A stretch of DNA of 64,000 bases from Frigoribacterium sp. PhB24 (GCF_003755185.1 NZ_RKIC01000009.1:186001-250000), one strand, 5' to 3'; counted from the stretch's first letter, positions 56,046 through 64,000 are shown. Program-made: numbers and translations. Notes: generated by a model not told the origin, from the letters alone.

Positions 56046-56833
56046 TGCCGGCCGCTCCCCCGGTCTCGGCCGGCTGGTTCGCGCCGGCCGGCCCCCGGGT
56101 GCTGGCGCACCGCGGCCTGGCCGTCGACGCTCCCGAGAACACCATGCTGGCGTTCGCACTCGCCGTGTCGGCCGGGGCGACGTACGTCGAGACCGACGTG
56201 CACGCCACGCGGGACGGCATCGCGGTCATCAGCCACGATCCCGACCTGACGCGACTCACGGGACGTGACGAGCGCCTCCTCGACCTCGACCTGTCGGACG
56301 TCAAGGCGATCCGTCTCGACGGTGAACACGAGATCCCCACGCTCGACGAGGCGCTCGACGCCTTCCCCGAGACCCGGTTCAACATCGATCTCAAGTCCGA
56401 CGAGGCCGTGGCGCCGGCCGTCCGTGCCGTCGCCCGCGTCCGGGCGACGGATCGCGTCCTGGTGACCTCGTTCGACCACCGGAGGCGCCTGCGGGCGGTC
56501 CGGGCGCTGCCGGGAGTCGCCACGTCCGCCTCGTCCCGGGGCATCACCGCGGCGGTGGCCGCGGGCCTCGTCCCCGTCCCGCGGCTGAGGCGGTCGCTGC
56601 TCCGGCGTGCCCTGGTCGGCTGCGGAGCCGTCCAGGTGCCCGAGCGCAAGGGTCCGGTCCGCATCGTGACGTCGGCACGTGTCGCCGAGTTGGCGTCCCT
56701 GGGGGTCGAGACCCACGTCTGGACCGTCAACGACCCGGTCGACATGGCGCGACTGCTTGCCTTGGGTGTCCACGGCATCGTCACGGACCGTGCCGACCTG
56801 GCCCTCGACGAGGTGCGCCGACGCACCGAGTGA
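56045..56833 (+). CDS. Glycerophosphodiester phosphodiesterase
   Basis: Hydrolyses glycerophosphodiesters to glycerol 3-phosphate and an alcohol. 262 residues, GDPD TIM barrel: VLAHRGLAVDAPENTMLAF (catalytic His and Asn), YVETDVHATRDGIAVISHDPDLTRLTG (metal ligands Glu, Asp and second catalytic His), FNIDLKSDEA, and VWTVNDPVDMARLLALGVHGIVTDRAD. No signal peptide, so cytoplasmic. GTG at 56045 shares its G with the SPFH gene stop. A PhoP-like site lies just past its end. Confidence 0.94.
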   Translation: MPAAPPVSAGWFAPAGPRVLAHRGLAVDAPENTMLAFALAVSAGATYVETDVHATRDGIAVISHDPDLTRLTGRDERLLDLDLSDVKAIRLDGEHEIPTLDEALDAFPETRFNIDLKSDEAVAPAVRAVARVRATDRVLVTSFDHRRRLRAVRALPGVATSASSRGITAAVAAGLVPVPRLRRSLLRRALVGCGAVQVPERKGPVRIVTSARVAELASLGVETHVWTVNDPVDMARLLALGVHGIVTDRADLALDEVRRRTE

Positions 56834-56856
56834 GCGCGGCGTCACGCTGCCCAGGC

Positions 56857-56874
56857 ACTGTGAAGGGACTGTGA
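56857..56874 (-). promoter_or_regulatory. PhoP-like direct repeat, 7-4-7
   Basis: On the minus strand TCACAGT-CCCT-TCACAGT. The spacing and sequence match the mycobacterial PhoP consensus TCACAGC-N4-TCACAGC except for the last base of each half. It lies between the glycerophosphodiesterase stop and the rbpA promoter. Confidence 0.45.
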
Positions 56875-56887
56875 AATCGCACGACTC

Positions 56888-56914
56888 GGAACGGCTGAGG
56901 TCCAGAACGGGTTA
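56888..56914 (+). promoter_or_regulatory. SigH/SigR-type promoter of rbpA
   Basis: GGAAC (56888-56892), exactly 18 bases, GTTA (56911-56914). This fits the GGAAY-N18-GTT pattern of the oxidative or disulfide-stress sigma factors SigR (Streptomyces) and SigH (Mycobacterium). rbpA of Streptomyces coelicolor is in the SigR regulon. Leader about 30 bases. Confidence 0.65.
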
Positions 56915-56949
56915 CAACGGGTGATTGCAACGCGAGAGGAGACCACACA

Positions 56950-57315
56950 ATGGCAGATCGCAGTTTGCGCGGAATGAGGCTCGGCAGCCAAAGCCTGCAG
57001 AGCGAAGAGGGCGTGGAGTTCTCGCCCCGCAAGAAGGCCGTCTACCAGACGACCGACGGTCAGACGTTCGACATGGTGTTCGCCGCGGACGCCGAGATCC
57101 CCGACATCTGGCAGTCTCCCAGGAGTGGTCAAGAAGGTCGTCTGCTCTCGGCCGACGGCAAACCGGTCGAGATCGACGCCGGTGACGTGAAGGTCCCCCG
57201 CAGCCACTGGGACATGCTGCTCGAACGTCGCAGCCGTGACGAGCTCGAAGAGCTCCTGCAAGAACGACTCGATTTCTTGAGGGCCCGCAAGGGTCAGCAC
57301 AAGATCGACGCCTGA
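56950..57315 (+). CDS. rbpA: RNA polymerase-binding protein RbpA
   Basis: RbpA binds the principal sigma factor and RNA polymerase and stabilises the open complex in Actinobacteria. 121 residues: N-terminal tail MADRSLRGMRLGSQSLQSEEG, core domain (SPRKKAVYQTTDGQTFDMVFAADAEIPDIWQ; no zinc cysteines), basic linker (KVPRSHWDML) and the C-terminal sigma-interacting helix RRSRDELEELLQERLDFLRARKG. ATG with GAGAGGAGA upstream. A convergent terminator separates it from lnt. Confidence 0.97.
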   Translation: MADRSLRGMRLGSQSLQSEEGVEFSPRKKAVYQTTDGQTFDMVFAADAEIPDIWQSPRSGQEGRLLSADGKPVEIDAGDVKVPRSHWDMLLERRSRDELEELLQERLDFLRARKGQHKIDA

Positions 57316-57341
57316 CGGCCGTCCGGCACCACGTCGACGTC

Positions 57342-57375
57342 GAAGGCCCGACCACCTCGAGGTGGTCGGGCCTTC
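57342..57375. terminator. Bidirectional terminator between rbpA and lnt
   Basis: GAAGGCCCGACCACCTC and GAGGTGGTCGGGCCTTC form a perfect 17-bp inverted repeat with no spacer, followed by TCTCTCG on the plus strand. Confidence 0.88.
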
Positions 57376-57400
57376 TCTCGTTCCACGCGGCCGGAAGGCG

Positions 57401-59029
57401 TCAGTCGATCACACGCCACCGCGGCAGGATCGGATCGGGTGCCTCGTCGAGCCGGCGGCGACGAGCCGACCCGCGGGTGCCTATGAAGAGACGAGACAAC
57501 AGCAGCATCGCGAGACCGAAGAACGACACGAGCAACTCGATCGCGCGACTGGCGACGACGGCGGGCGTCGTCCCCGTTCCGAGGTCGACGACGGCCACCA
57601 TGGTGCCGGGCTCGTAGTCCGGGATGCTGGCGGTCGTCCTACCCGAGGCGTCGATGGCGCGCGTGGAGGCGACGGTCGAGACGTTGACGAGCGGGCGGGC
57701 CGTCTCGATGGCGCGCAGGCGGGCGATCGCGAGCTGCTGCTCGTTCTCGTCGGTCTGGCCGGGTCGGGTGCCGAAGTCCGCGTTGTTCGTCTGGCCGATG
57801 ATCACCTGAGCGCCCTCGTCCATCATGTTGGTGATGAGCTGATCGTCGACGATGTCGAAGCAGATCGAGATGCCTGCGCGGAAGCCACCCAGGTCGAAGA
57901 CCTCGTCCCGTGTGCCCGGCGTGTAGTCGCGCCCGATGAGGTCGATCAGATCGGGCGCGAACGGTCGCCAGAAGTCGCGGTCAGGGACGTATTCGCCGAA
58001 CGGGACGGGGTGCTTCTTGTCGTACTGGTCCTGCACGCCCCCGTCGGACCAGAGCAGGGACGAGTTGTACACGGTCGAGCCGTCGTCGCTCTCGGTGATG
58101 ACGCCCGACACGAGCGGCGCGTCGTAACCACGGCTGATCGCGTCGAAGACGTACCGGCCGGTGGCGTCCCGGGTGGGGTCGCGGTCGCTGCCCCCCTCGG
58201 GCCAGACGATCATGTCGAGGTCGCGCTGGTCCTCGGGCAACTGCGCGAGTCGGGCCTGGAGGTCGCTCATCGCGAGCACCTGCGCGTTGGTGAGGTCGCC
58301 GTATTCCCGGTCGGCGAAGTAGCCCGCGTCGCCGTCACCCTGGACCGCTGCGATGGTGGCCGTGCCGGACGAGTACGTCGGCCAGGCGGGAACCGCGAGG
58401 GCGGCGACCACGACGGTGGCGCCCGCGAGCACGCGGGTCGAGCCTCGGACGGTCGTCTGGAGGGCGAGCTGGACGAGCGCCGCGACGATCGCCACCATGA
58501 GGAAGGACAGCCCCGAGATGCCGAGCCAGGCGACGAGACCGGCGAACGGGCTCTCGGACTGGCTGAGGGCCACCCGCCCCCAGGCGAAACCACCGTAGGG
58601 CCACGTGCCGGCCACGAACTCGCGGAGCGTCCAGAGTCCGCCGACGACGACCGGCAGCAGGACCGTGCGGCCCAGTGCACCCGGCCAGATACGGGGTACC
58701 CAGCGGTACGCGAGGGTGATGAGCACGGCTCCGGCCGCGAAGAACAGTGCCTCGAGCGTCGACAAGGCGGCCCAGGGCACGACACCGAGGAAGAGCGTCG
58801 CCCACGAGATGTGGATCAGGTAGAAGGAGAGGCCCGCCACGAGGCCGACCAGGAAGGATCCCCCGATCGAGCGACCCCTGAGAGCCAACAGCACGAATGC
58901 GATGCCGACGAACGTCAGCGGCCAGACGTCGCCGTCGGGGAAGCCACCGTCGAGGACGGCGCCGGCACCGAGCGCGACGATCAGGGCCAGCCAGAGGGGC
59001 AGTCGGACGTCGGTCGCTCGGAAAGACAC
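57401..59029 (-). CDS. lnt: Apolipoprotein N-acyltransferase
   Basis: Lnt N-acylates the lipidated Cys of lipoproteins. 542 residues: six or so N-terminal membrane helices, then a nitrilase-like domain and one C-terminal helix. Catalytic triad segments: VWPEGGSDRD (Glu), QYDKKHPVPFGEYVP (Lys) and AGISICFDIV (Cys). In mycobacteria the homologue is fused to polyprenol phosphomannose synthase (Ppm1) and lies next to rbpA; here rbpA is adjacent but no Ppm domain or gene is present. GTG at 59029. Confidence 0.95.
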   Translation of the reverse strand: MSFRATDVRLPLWLALIVALGAGAVLDGGFPDGDVWPLTFVGIAFVLLALRGRSIGGSFLVGLVAGLSFYLIHISWATLFLGVVPWAALSTLEALFFAAGAVLITLAYRWVPRIWPGALGRTVLLPVVVGGLWTLREFVAGTWPYGGFAWGRVALSQSESPFAGLVAWLGISGLSFLMVAIVAALVQLALQTTVRGSTRVLAGATVVVAALAVPAWPTYSSGTATIAAVQGDGDAGYFADREYGDLTNAQVLAMSDLQARLAQLPEDQRDLDMIVWPEGGSDRDPTRDATGRYVFDAISRGYDAPLVSGVITESDDGSTVYNSSLLWSDGGVQDQYDKKHPVPFGEYVPDRDFWRPFAPDLIDLIGRDYTPGTRDEVFDLGGFRAGISICFDIVDDQLITNMMDEGAQVIIGQTNNADFGTRPGQTDENEQQLAIARLRAIETARPLVNVSTVASTRAIDASGRTTASIPDYEPGTMVAVVDLGTGTTPAVVASRAIELLVSFFGLAMLLLSRLFIGTRGSARRRRLDEAPDPILPRWRVID

Positions 59030-59103
59030 CCCGTGATTCTAGGTGGCCGCGTCTGGGAGGCCGGCCGTCGCCGACCGGCTGTCGTCGCCGGTCGGATGAG
59101 GGA

Positions 59104-61599
59104 TCAGGGACCGAGCGCGGTGTAGGCCACGATGCCCCGTCGGACGGCGTCGAGCGCCTGCCGGGCCGTCGGGCCGACCGGCAGGTCGCCCACGACGGAC
59201 AGCTGGTCGAGCAGATCGATGGTCTGTTTCGTCCATCGGACGAAGTCGCCGGCAGCGAGGTCGGCGTCGTCGAGTACGGAGTCGAGGGCGGCACCCCGGG
59301 CCCAGCGGTGCATGGCCAACGCGAGACCCGGCGCCGGTGGTTGGCTGCCGGGCAGGCGGTGTTCGTGCTCGAGATCGTCGAGCTCGGCCCAGAGCAGCTG
59401 TGTGGCGTCGAGGGCTGCACGGAATTCGCCCCTGGGCAGGAACCGTTCGGAGAGCTGACCCTCGTCCCGACGGGGCTCATAGACGAGAGTCGCGGCCATA
59501 GCGGCCATCGACGGGACGTCGAGCATGTTCCAGAGGCCGAGCCGGAGACTCTCGGCCACGAGGAGGTCGCGATCGCCGTAGATGCGACGCAACGTGCGGC
59601 CGGTCGGGGCGACCGCGACCTCGGCGTCCCGGGGGACGCGACCCGCGCCTCCTGCGCCGGCCCCTGTGGGGACCAGGTAGCCGCGGTCGAGCAGGACGTC
59701 GGTGACGCGGTCGAAGACCTTCGCGACGGCGCCGGTGCGACTGCGGATCTGCGCCGACAGTTGGTCGGTCTGCTTCTTGAGCTTGAACCAGCGCTCTGAC
59801 CACCGGGCATGCTGCTCGCGTTCGGGGCAGGCGTGGCACGGATGCTGGCGGACCTGGCGACGGAGCTCGCCGATGCGGCGCTGCCGCTTGTCGCGCTCGG
59901 CCCGCGATTGCGTGTCGGCCCGAGCCGCGCCTTGCTTCTCGAGATCGCCCACCTCGCGACGCAGCATCGTGTACTCGCCGAAGTCACCGAGATGGCAGGC
60001 CATCGAGGCGGCGTAACCGTCGAGCGACTGCTGCTGCGATCGGACCTTGCGAGCGAGGTCGACGACCGAACGGTCGGCCTGGAACTGGGCGAACGAGGTC
60101 TCGAGCACCTCGCGGGTACGGGACCGGCCGAACTGCTCGATGAGGTTGACGGCCATGTTGTAGGTCGGCCGGAAACTGCTGTTCATGGGGTACGTACGTC
60201 GTGAGGCCAGCGAGGCCACCGCCTGGGGGTCGAGTCCCTGCTGCCATTGGATGAGGGAGTGCCCCTCGACGTCGATGCCGCGGCGACCGGCACGACCGGT
60301 CAACTGCGTGTACTCACCCGGGGTGATGGGCACGCGGGCCTCGCCGTTGAACTTCTCGAGCTTCTCGAGCACGACCGTACGGGCCGGCATGTTGATGCCG
60401 AGAGCGAGGGTCTCGGTCGCGAACACGACCTTGACGAGCTTCTTCTGGAACAGTTCTTCGACGACCTCTTTGAAGGCCGGTAGCAGACCCGCGTGGTGGG
60501 CCGCGACGCCTCGCTCGAGCCCGTCGAGCCAGCGCCAGTAACCGAGCACCGCCAGGTCTTCGTCGCGCAGCGTGCGGCAGCGTGCCTCGACGATCTCGCG
60601 GATCTCGCGTCGCTGGTCGGCGGTCGTCAAGCGGATGCCGGACCGCAACACCTGGGACACGGCCTGGTCGCAGCCGACACGGCTGAAGACGAAGAAGATT
60701 GCGGGGAGGAGATTCTGGTCGTCGAGCATCTCGACGATCTTCCAGCGGTCGAGACGCCCGGGGCCGCCCTGCGAGGGTGGGACGACGTGACCGCGAGGTC
60801 CGGTCCGCCCGGCGGGGTGCGAGTCCCGTCGACCGCCACTGCGCCCGCCACGCCGCCCGAGCGAGGTGGCGCGTAGGAGTTCGGGATTCACCCGGTTGGT
60901 CGCCGCCTGCCCCGAGGAGTCGAACAGGTCGAGGAACTTGCCCCCGACCAGGACGTGCTGGTCGAGGGGCACGGGACGGTCCTCGGAGACGATGACCTCG
61001 GTGCTGCCACGAACGGTCTGCAGCCAGTCACCGAATTCTTCGGCGTTCGACACCGTGGCACTGAGCGAGATGAGGCGGACGTCGAGGGGCAGGTGGATGA
61101 TCACCTCTTCCCAGACGGCACCACGGAAGCGGTCCGCGAGGAAGTGGACCTCGTCGAGGACGACGTAGCGCAGGTCGGCCAGCATCTCCGACCCCGCGTA
61201 GATCATGTTGCGGAGGACCTCGGTCGTCATCACGACGATGCGCGCGCGGGAGTTCACGTTCGTGTCACCGGTCAGGAGACCGACCTCCGACGGGCCGTAC
61301 TCGGCCACCAGTTCTTGGAATTTCTGGTTGCTCAGCGCCTTCATCGGCGCGGTGTAGAAGACCTTGGCCCGAGGGTCTTGCATCGCGAGGTGGATCGCGT
61401 ACTCGGCCACCAGTGTCTTGCCGGCGCCCGTCGGTGCCGCGACGAGGACGCTGTCACCGTCTTCGAGGGCGGCGCAGGCCGCGACCTGGAAAGGGTCGAG
61501 CGCGAAGCCCAGGCGGGACCGGAAGGCCTCGAGCTTGGGCGTCCTGACGCGCGTCTTCGCCGCCGCGAAGCGCTCCGCCGGGCTGAGGTCGGGGCTCAT
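59104..61599 (-). CDS. helY: DEAD/DEAH-box RNA helicase, HelY/Mtr4-like
   Basis: Ski2-like superfamily 2 helicase, 831 residues. Motif Q/I: LDPFQVAACAALEDGDSVLVAAPTGAGKTLVAEYA; motif Ia TAPMKALSNQKFQEL; motif II VVLDEVHFLADRFRG (DEVH); motif III SATVSN; motif VI QLTGRAGRRGID. A C-terminal helical domain (DSH-like) follows. Role in RNA turnover is inferred from family. ATG at 61599, four bases after tatC. A decamer copy (59644-59653) sits in the linker for TGAGAGGAGRVPRD, between the helicase core and the C-terminal domain. Confidence 0.93.
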   Translation of the reverse strand: MSPDLSPAERFAAAKTRVRTPKLEAFRSRLGFALDPFQVAACAALEDGDSVLVAAPTGAGKTLVAEYAIHLAMQDPRAKVFYTAPMKALSNQKFQELVAEYGPSEVGLLTGDTNVNSRARIVVMTTEVLRNMIYAGSEMLADLRYVVLDEVHFLADRFRGAVWEEVIIHLPLDVRLISLSATVSNAEEFGDWLQTVRGSTEVIVSEDRPVPLDQHVLVGGKFLDLFDSSGQAATNRVNPELLRATSLGRRGGRSGGRRDSHPAGRTGPRGHVVPPSQGGPGRLDRWKIVEMLDDQNLLPAIFFVFSRVGCDQAVSQVLRSGIRLTTADQRREIREIVEARCRTLRDEDLAVLGYWRWLDGLERGVAAHHAGLLPAFKEVVEELFQKKLVKVVFATETLALGINMPARTVVLEKLEKFNGEARVPITPGEYTQLTGRAGRRGIDVEGHSLIQWQQGLDPQAVASLASRRTYPMNSSFRPTYNMAVNLIEQFGRSRTREVLETSFAQFQADRSVVDLARKVRSQQQSLDGYAASMACHLGDFGEYTMLRREVGDLEKQGAARADTQSRAERDKRQRRIGELRRQVRQHPCHACPEREQHARWSERWFKLKKQTDQLSAQIRSRTGAVAKVFDRVTDVLLDRGYLVPTGAGAGGAGRVPRDAEVAVAPTGRTLRRIYGDRDLLVAESLRLGLWNMLDVPSMAAMAATLVYEPRRDEGQLSERFLPRGEFRAALDATQLLWAELDDLEHEHRLPGSQPPAPGLALAMHRWARGAALDSVLDDADLAAGDFVRWTKQTIDLLDQLSVVGDLPVGPTARQALDAVRRGIVAYTALGP
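59638..59654 (+). repeat. Decamer repeat with 17-bp identity to the trpD end, inside helY
   Basis: GCGACCCGCGCCTCCTG, identical to 44949-44965. In the minus-strand helicase frame it encodes part of a Gly/Ala-rich linker, a place where an insertion would be tolerated. Confidence 0.6.
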
Positions 61600-61603
61600 C
61601 GGT

Positions 61604-62434
61604 TCACTCCGCCGCCAACTCGGCATCGAGGGCGGCAGCTCGCTTCGCGACCCGTCGATCGTGCAGCCAGGCCACGCCGGCTGCGAGGAAGAAGAGCACG
61701 ATCATCGGGATCGCCAGGAGGAACATCGAGAAGATGTCGGCCGACGGCGTCGCGATGGCGGTGAAGAGCACGATGACCAGGATGGCCACGCGCCACCCTT
61801 TGACGATGGCGGCCGCCGAGACGACGCCGACGAAGTTGAGCAACACGAGGAACACCGGCATGACGAAGGCGATTCCGACCGCGAGGACGAGCTTGAGGAC
61901 GAAGTCGTAGTAGACCTTCGACTCGATGATCGTGGCGTCCTGGGTGTCGACGAAGCCCGTCATGACCTCGACGATGTGCGGCAGGACGTACCAGCCCGCC
62001 AGGCAACCGCCGAGGAACAGGGGTATCGCCGTGCCGATGAAGCCGACGGCGTAGAGCTTTTCCCTGCGTACGAGGGCCGGGACGATGAAGGCCCAGACCT
62101 GGTACAGCCAGACGGGGCTCGAGATGACGACCCCCACGGTGATCGCGATCTGGAGTTTGAGGTCGAACGCGCCCGTGATGTTCGAGTAGTTGAGGGTGGT
62201 CTCACCGGTCCGTGCCGCGGCGATGGCTTCGACCGGCGAGCGCAGGGCGTCGAGCACGAATGGCGCGAGGAACCAACCGGCGACAGCGGCCAGGATGAGG
62301 GCCAGGGCGGAGATGAAAAGCCGTTTGCGCAACTCGAGCAGGTGCTGCCCGAGCGACATCTTGCCGTCACGCCCTCGGCTGCGGCCCGTGCCGCTCCCCC
62401 GGGTGCTGTCGCCACGAGTCGTCGTCGTGGCCAC
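61604..62434 (-). CDS. tatC: Sec-independent protein translocase TatC
   Basis: TatC binds twin-arginine signal peptides and recruits TatA. 276 residues and six membrane helices. The core begins MSLGQHLLELRKRLFISALALI; conserved VWLYQVWAFIVPALVRREK and FVMPVFLVLLNFVGVV follow, with the FxxxL periplasmic segment. A 25-residue Arg/Gly/Thr-rich N-terminal extension precedes it, so an internal ATG is an alternative start. GTG at 62434, three bases after tatA. Confidence 0.97.
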   Translation of the reverse strand: MATTTTRGDSTRGSGTGRSRGRDGKMSLGQHLLELRKRLFISALALILAAVAGWFLAPFVLDALRSPVEAIAAARTGETTLNYSNITGAFDLKLQIAITVGVVISSPVWLYQVWAFIVPALVRREKLYAVGFIGTAIPLFLGGCLAGWYVLPHIVEVMTGFVDTQDATIIESKVYYDFVLKLVLAVGIAFVMPVFLVLLNFVGVVSAAAIVKGWRVAILVIVLFTAIATPSADIFSMFLLAIPMIVLFFLAAGVAWLHDRRVAKRAAALDAELAAE

Positions 62435-62437
62435 GCG

Positions 62438-62728
62438 TCAGGACTTCGGCGGGACGTCGCGAGTCGGCGACGGGTACGAGTCGTCACCACGGCGAGCGGA
62501 CGATTCGTCCGTGTACCGGACGCCGGAGTCGTCGGCGCGGCGGGCGGTACGACCGTCGTAGTCGTCGTCGACGGGGTCTTTCTTGTCGCTGTTGACCTCG
62601 TTCTTGAAGATTCGCATCGACTGGGCGATGCTCTTCGCGAGGGCGGGGAGCTTCGGCGCACCGAAGAGCAACAGGACGATCGCCAGGATGATGATCAGGT
62701 GCCAGCCTGTGAACGCGTTTCCGAACAT
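62438..62728 (-). CDS. tatA: Sec-independent protein translocase TatA
   Basis: TatA forms the Tat pore. 96 residues: one N-terminal membrane helix (7-22; HLIIILAIVLLLFG), hinge FGAPKLPALAKSIAQSMRIFKNEV amphipathic helix, then a hydrophilic tail with a repeated ARRxDDS unit (ARRADDSGVRYTDESSARRGDDS). ATG at 62728 with AAGGAGA upstream. tatA-tatC-helY order is the same as in mycobacteria (Rv2094c-Rv2092c). Confidence 0.96.
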   Translation of the reverse strand: MFGNAFTGWHLIIILAIVLLLFGAPKLPALAKSIAQSMRIFKNEVNSDKKDPVDDDYDGRTARRADDSGVRYTDESSARRGDDSYPSPTRDVPPKS

Positions 62729-62808
62729 GATGGGGTCTCCTTGCCGGGCAGGGTGACGATCAGTCTATCGTCCGGACAACGCGTGACGAGGCACGGCGCA
62801 GGCGATCC

Positions 62809-63825
62809 TCAGGGCAGCTGGGGGCGTGACTCCTGGGAGGCGGGGGTCGCGTCGACGTCGTACCGCTCGATCGCCCGGCGTGCCCAGTCCGCGACGGCTG
62901 AGCGGGCCGACTCGGGTGCGACGACCTCGGGGCGCCCCGGCAACCCGGCGACGAGCCGGCAGAGCGTGCCGAGTCGATTGACACGGAGCCGGAGTCGCAC
63001 GCGACCGTCGTCGAGGGGCTCGGGTTCGTCGGGCCCGTAGTCCGTGAGAAGCGGTGCCGCTGCGGCGTCGAGGTCGAGCACGACGACGAGGTCGTCCGGT
63101 GATCCCTCGAAGAGCGTCTCGGGCAGGGTGACGTCGTCGGCCCGGTGGGCGATCGGCGTGGACGTGAGCGCGGGCGCGGCGATCCGGTCGAGCCGGAACG
63201 TGCGGGGGGCCTCACGGAGGTGGTCCCAGGCGCGCAGATACCAGTCGGCGTCCACGGATTCGACTCGCAGCGGATCGACTCGGCGTCGCTCGGCCACGCC
63301 TCGGGTGCCCCGGTAATCGAACTCGAGCTGGACCCCGGCCTCGACTGCCCGGCCGACGAGTCCGAGCACCTCGTTCGTGTCGGACTGGTCCACCGCCACC
63401 TGGCTCGGCTCGCTGGAGGCCCCACGGGACAGTTTGCTCATCAGGGTCGCGATGGCCGCGCGATCGGCGTTCTCGGGCAACGACGAGAGGTACTGCAACC
63501 CTGCGATGAGCGCGGCGGCCTCACGAGCCGAGAACCGCGGAGAGTCGTCGATGGCGACGAGGTTGGTCAGCACGATGACGTCGTTCTGCTCGAAGTCGTC
63601 CCACGCGATGTCGAAGAGGTCACCGTGCTGGTACTGCGTCGTCTCACCGGGAACGCCCGAGACGGCGATCAGTTCGACCGCCCGGCGGATCTCGGAGACG
63701 CTCACGCCGAAGTGGGCGGCGGCCTCGGCGACGCTGACCCGCTCGTGGTCCATGAGCCAGGGCACGAGCGAAAGCAAGAAGGCGAGTTTGTCGGCGGCGT
63801 GGACACCGCCCCGGGAATCAGCCAC
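62809..63825 (-). CDS. pafC: WYL-domain transcriptional regulator PafC
   Basis: PafBC is the activator of the LexA/RecA-independent DNA-damage response in mycobacteria. 338 residues: N-terminal winged HTH (KLAFLLSLVPWLMDHERVSVAEAAAHFGVSVSEIRRAVELI), central WYL domain (RRRVDPLRVESVDADWYLRAWDHLREAPRTFRLDRI) and the WCX C-terminal domain. GTG start; overlaps pafB by eight bases. No pafA or proteasome genes are in the window. Confidence 0.93.
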   Translation of the reverse strand: MADSRGGVHAADKLAFLLSLVPWLMDHERVSVAEAAAHFGVSVSEIRRAVELIAVSGVPGETTQYQHGDLFDIAWDDFEQNDVIVLTNLVAIDDSPRFSAREAAALIAGLQYLSSLPENADRAAIATLMSKLSRGASSEPSQVAVDQSDTNEVLGLVGRAVEAGVQLEFDYRGTRGVAERRRVDPLRVESVDADWYLRAWDHLREAPRTFRLDRIAAPALTSTPIAHRADDVTLPETLFEGSPDDLVVVLDLDAAAAPLLTDYGPDEPEPLDDGRVRLRLRVNRLGTLCRLVAGLPGRPEVVAPESARSAVADWARRAIERYDVDATPASQESRPQLP

Positions 63826-64000
63826 GGTCGTCTCCGTCGAGTGCGTCGGTGTGCGCGTCGAGCACGGTCGCGAGACGGGCCCGCACCAGTGCCCGCAGAC
63901 TCTCGGGCTCGAGGACGGTCACCTCGGGGCCGAAGGAGGCGAGTTCATCGGCGAGGAGGTGCTCGTCGGTCCAGTGGACGGTCAGGGCGTCGGGGCCGAC
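63818..64000 (-). CDS. pafB: WYL-domain regulator PafB, C-terminal end only
   Basis: The last 60 codons of a frame that enters from the right edge. It reads ALTVHWTDEHLLADELASFG, then PEVTVLEPESLRALVRARL and a TGA at 63818-63820. This is the WCX tail typical of PafB and WYL proteins. It overlaps the start of pafC, consistent with a pafB-pafC pair. Identification relies on position and tail motif. Confidence 0.85.
   Translation of the reverse strand, partial: VGPDALTVHWTDEHLLADELASFGPEVTVLEPESLRALVRARLATVLDAHTDALDGDDRG

Overview
The window is high-GC actinobacterial chromosome. The most likely source is the family Microbacteriaceae: the gene order, the absence of ftsA, an actinobacterial bcc-aa3 respiratory chain, RbpA, PafBC and a MurE with a non-standard amino-acid-selecting motif all fit. 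The genus cannot be fixed from this sequence. No rRNA, tRNA, CRISPR array, insertion sequence or prophage gene was seen, and the window is almost entirely conserved core genome.

Layout. (1) 1-4.6 kb: the 5' part of a PASTA-domain Ser/Thr kinase, a LysM/transglycosylase-like secreted protein, an Rv2175c-type DNA-binding protein and a polyprenyl diphosphate synthase. This order resembles the pknL-Rv2175c-idsA2 locus of Mycobacterium. (2) 4.7-25.4 kb: a DUF3040 protein, then a complete division and cell wall (dcw) cluster in one direction: mraZ, rsmH, ftsL, ftsI, murE, murF, mraY, murD, ftsW, murG, murC, ftsQ, ftsZ, yggS, sepF, yggT, divIVA, lspA, rluD-like. Most neighbours overlap by a few bases, so the lipid II pathway and the division machinery are probably translationally coupled. 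(3) 25.5-35.1 kb: dnaE, then small core units (flavin reductase, hisD, nrdR-pyrD, DUF3043, M20 peptidase, erpA). (4) 35.3-43.8 kb: the aerobic respiratory branch, with ctaC-ctaD-ctaF on the plus strand facing ctaE-qcrC-qcrA-qcrB on the minus strand. About 1.1 kb of largely non-coding DNA between them holds a small broken gene. (5) 43.9-50.1 kb: trpD, then a glycerol/dihydroxyacetone divergon, glpF-glpK against dhaK-dhaL-dhaM. (6) 50.1-53.5 kb: a minus-strand series with a pyrimidine-reductase-like gene, a FolP2-like DHPS homologue, folE, an unknown conserved gene and a NUDIX hydrolase. (7) 53.5-57.3 kb: an SDR, the NfeD-SPFH pair, a glycerophosphodiesterase and rbpA. (8) 57.4-64 kb, minus strand: lnt, a HelY-type helicase, tatC, tatA, pafC and the 3' end of pafB.

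No clearly new multi-gene system is visible. The items most worth a second look are small: the MurE selectivity motif (DHHPR in place of DNPR); a DHPS homologue lacking the usual substrate loop; a MraZ-type repeat lying on a core promoter; a SigH/SigR-type promoter and a PhoP-like direct repeat in front of rbpA; palindromes controlling the glp/dha divergon; overlapping divergent leaderless promoters; and a recurring decamer, CGCGCCTCCT, seen 13 times, twice at gene ends and once inside the helicase gene.
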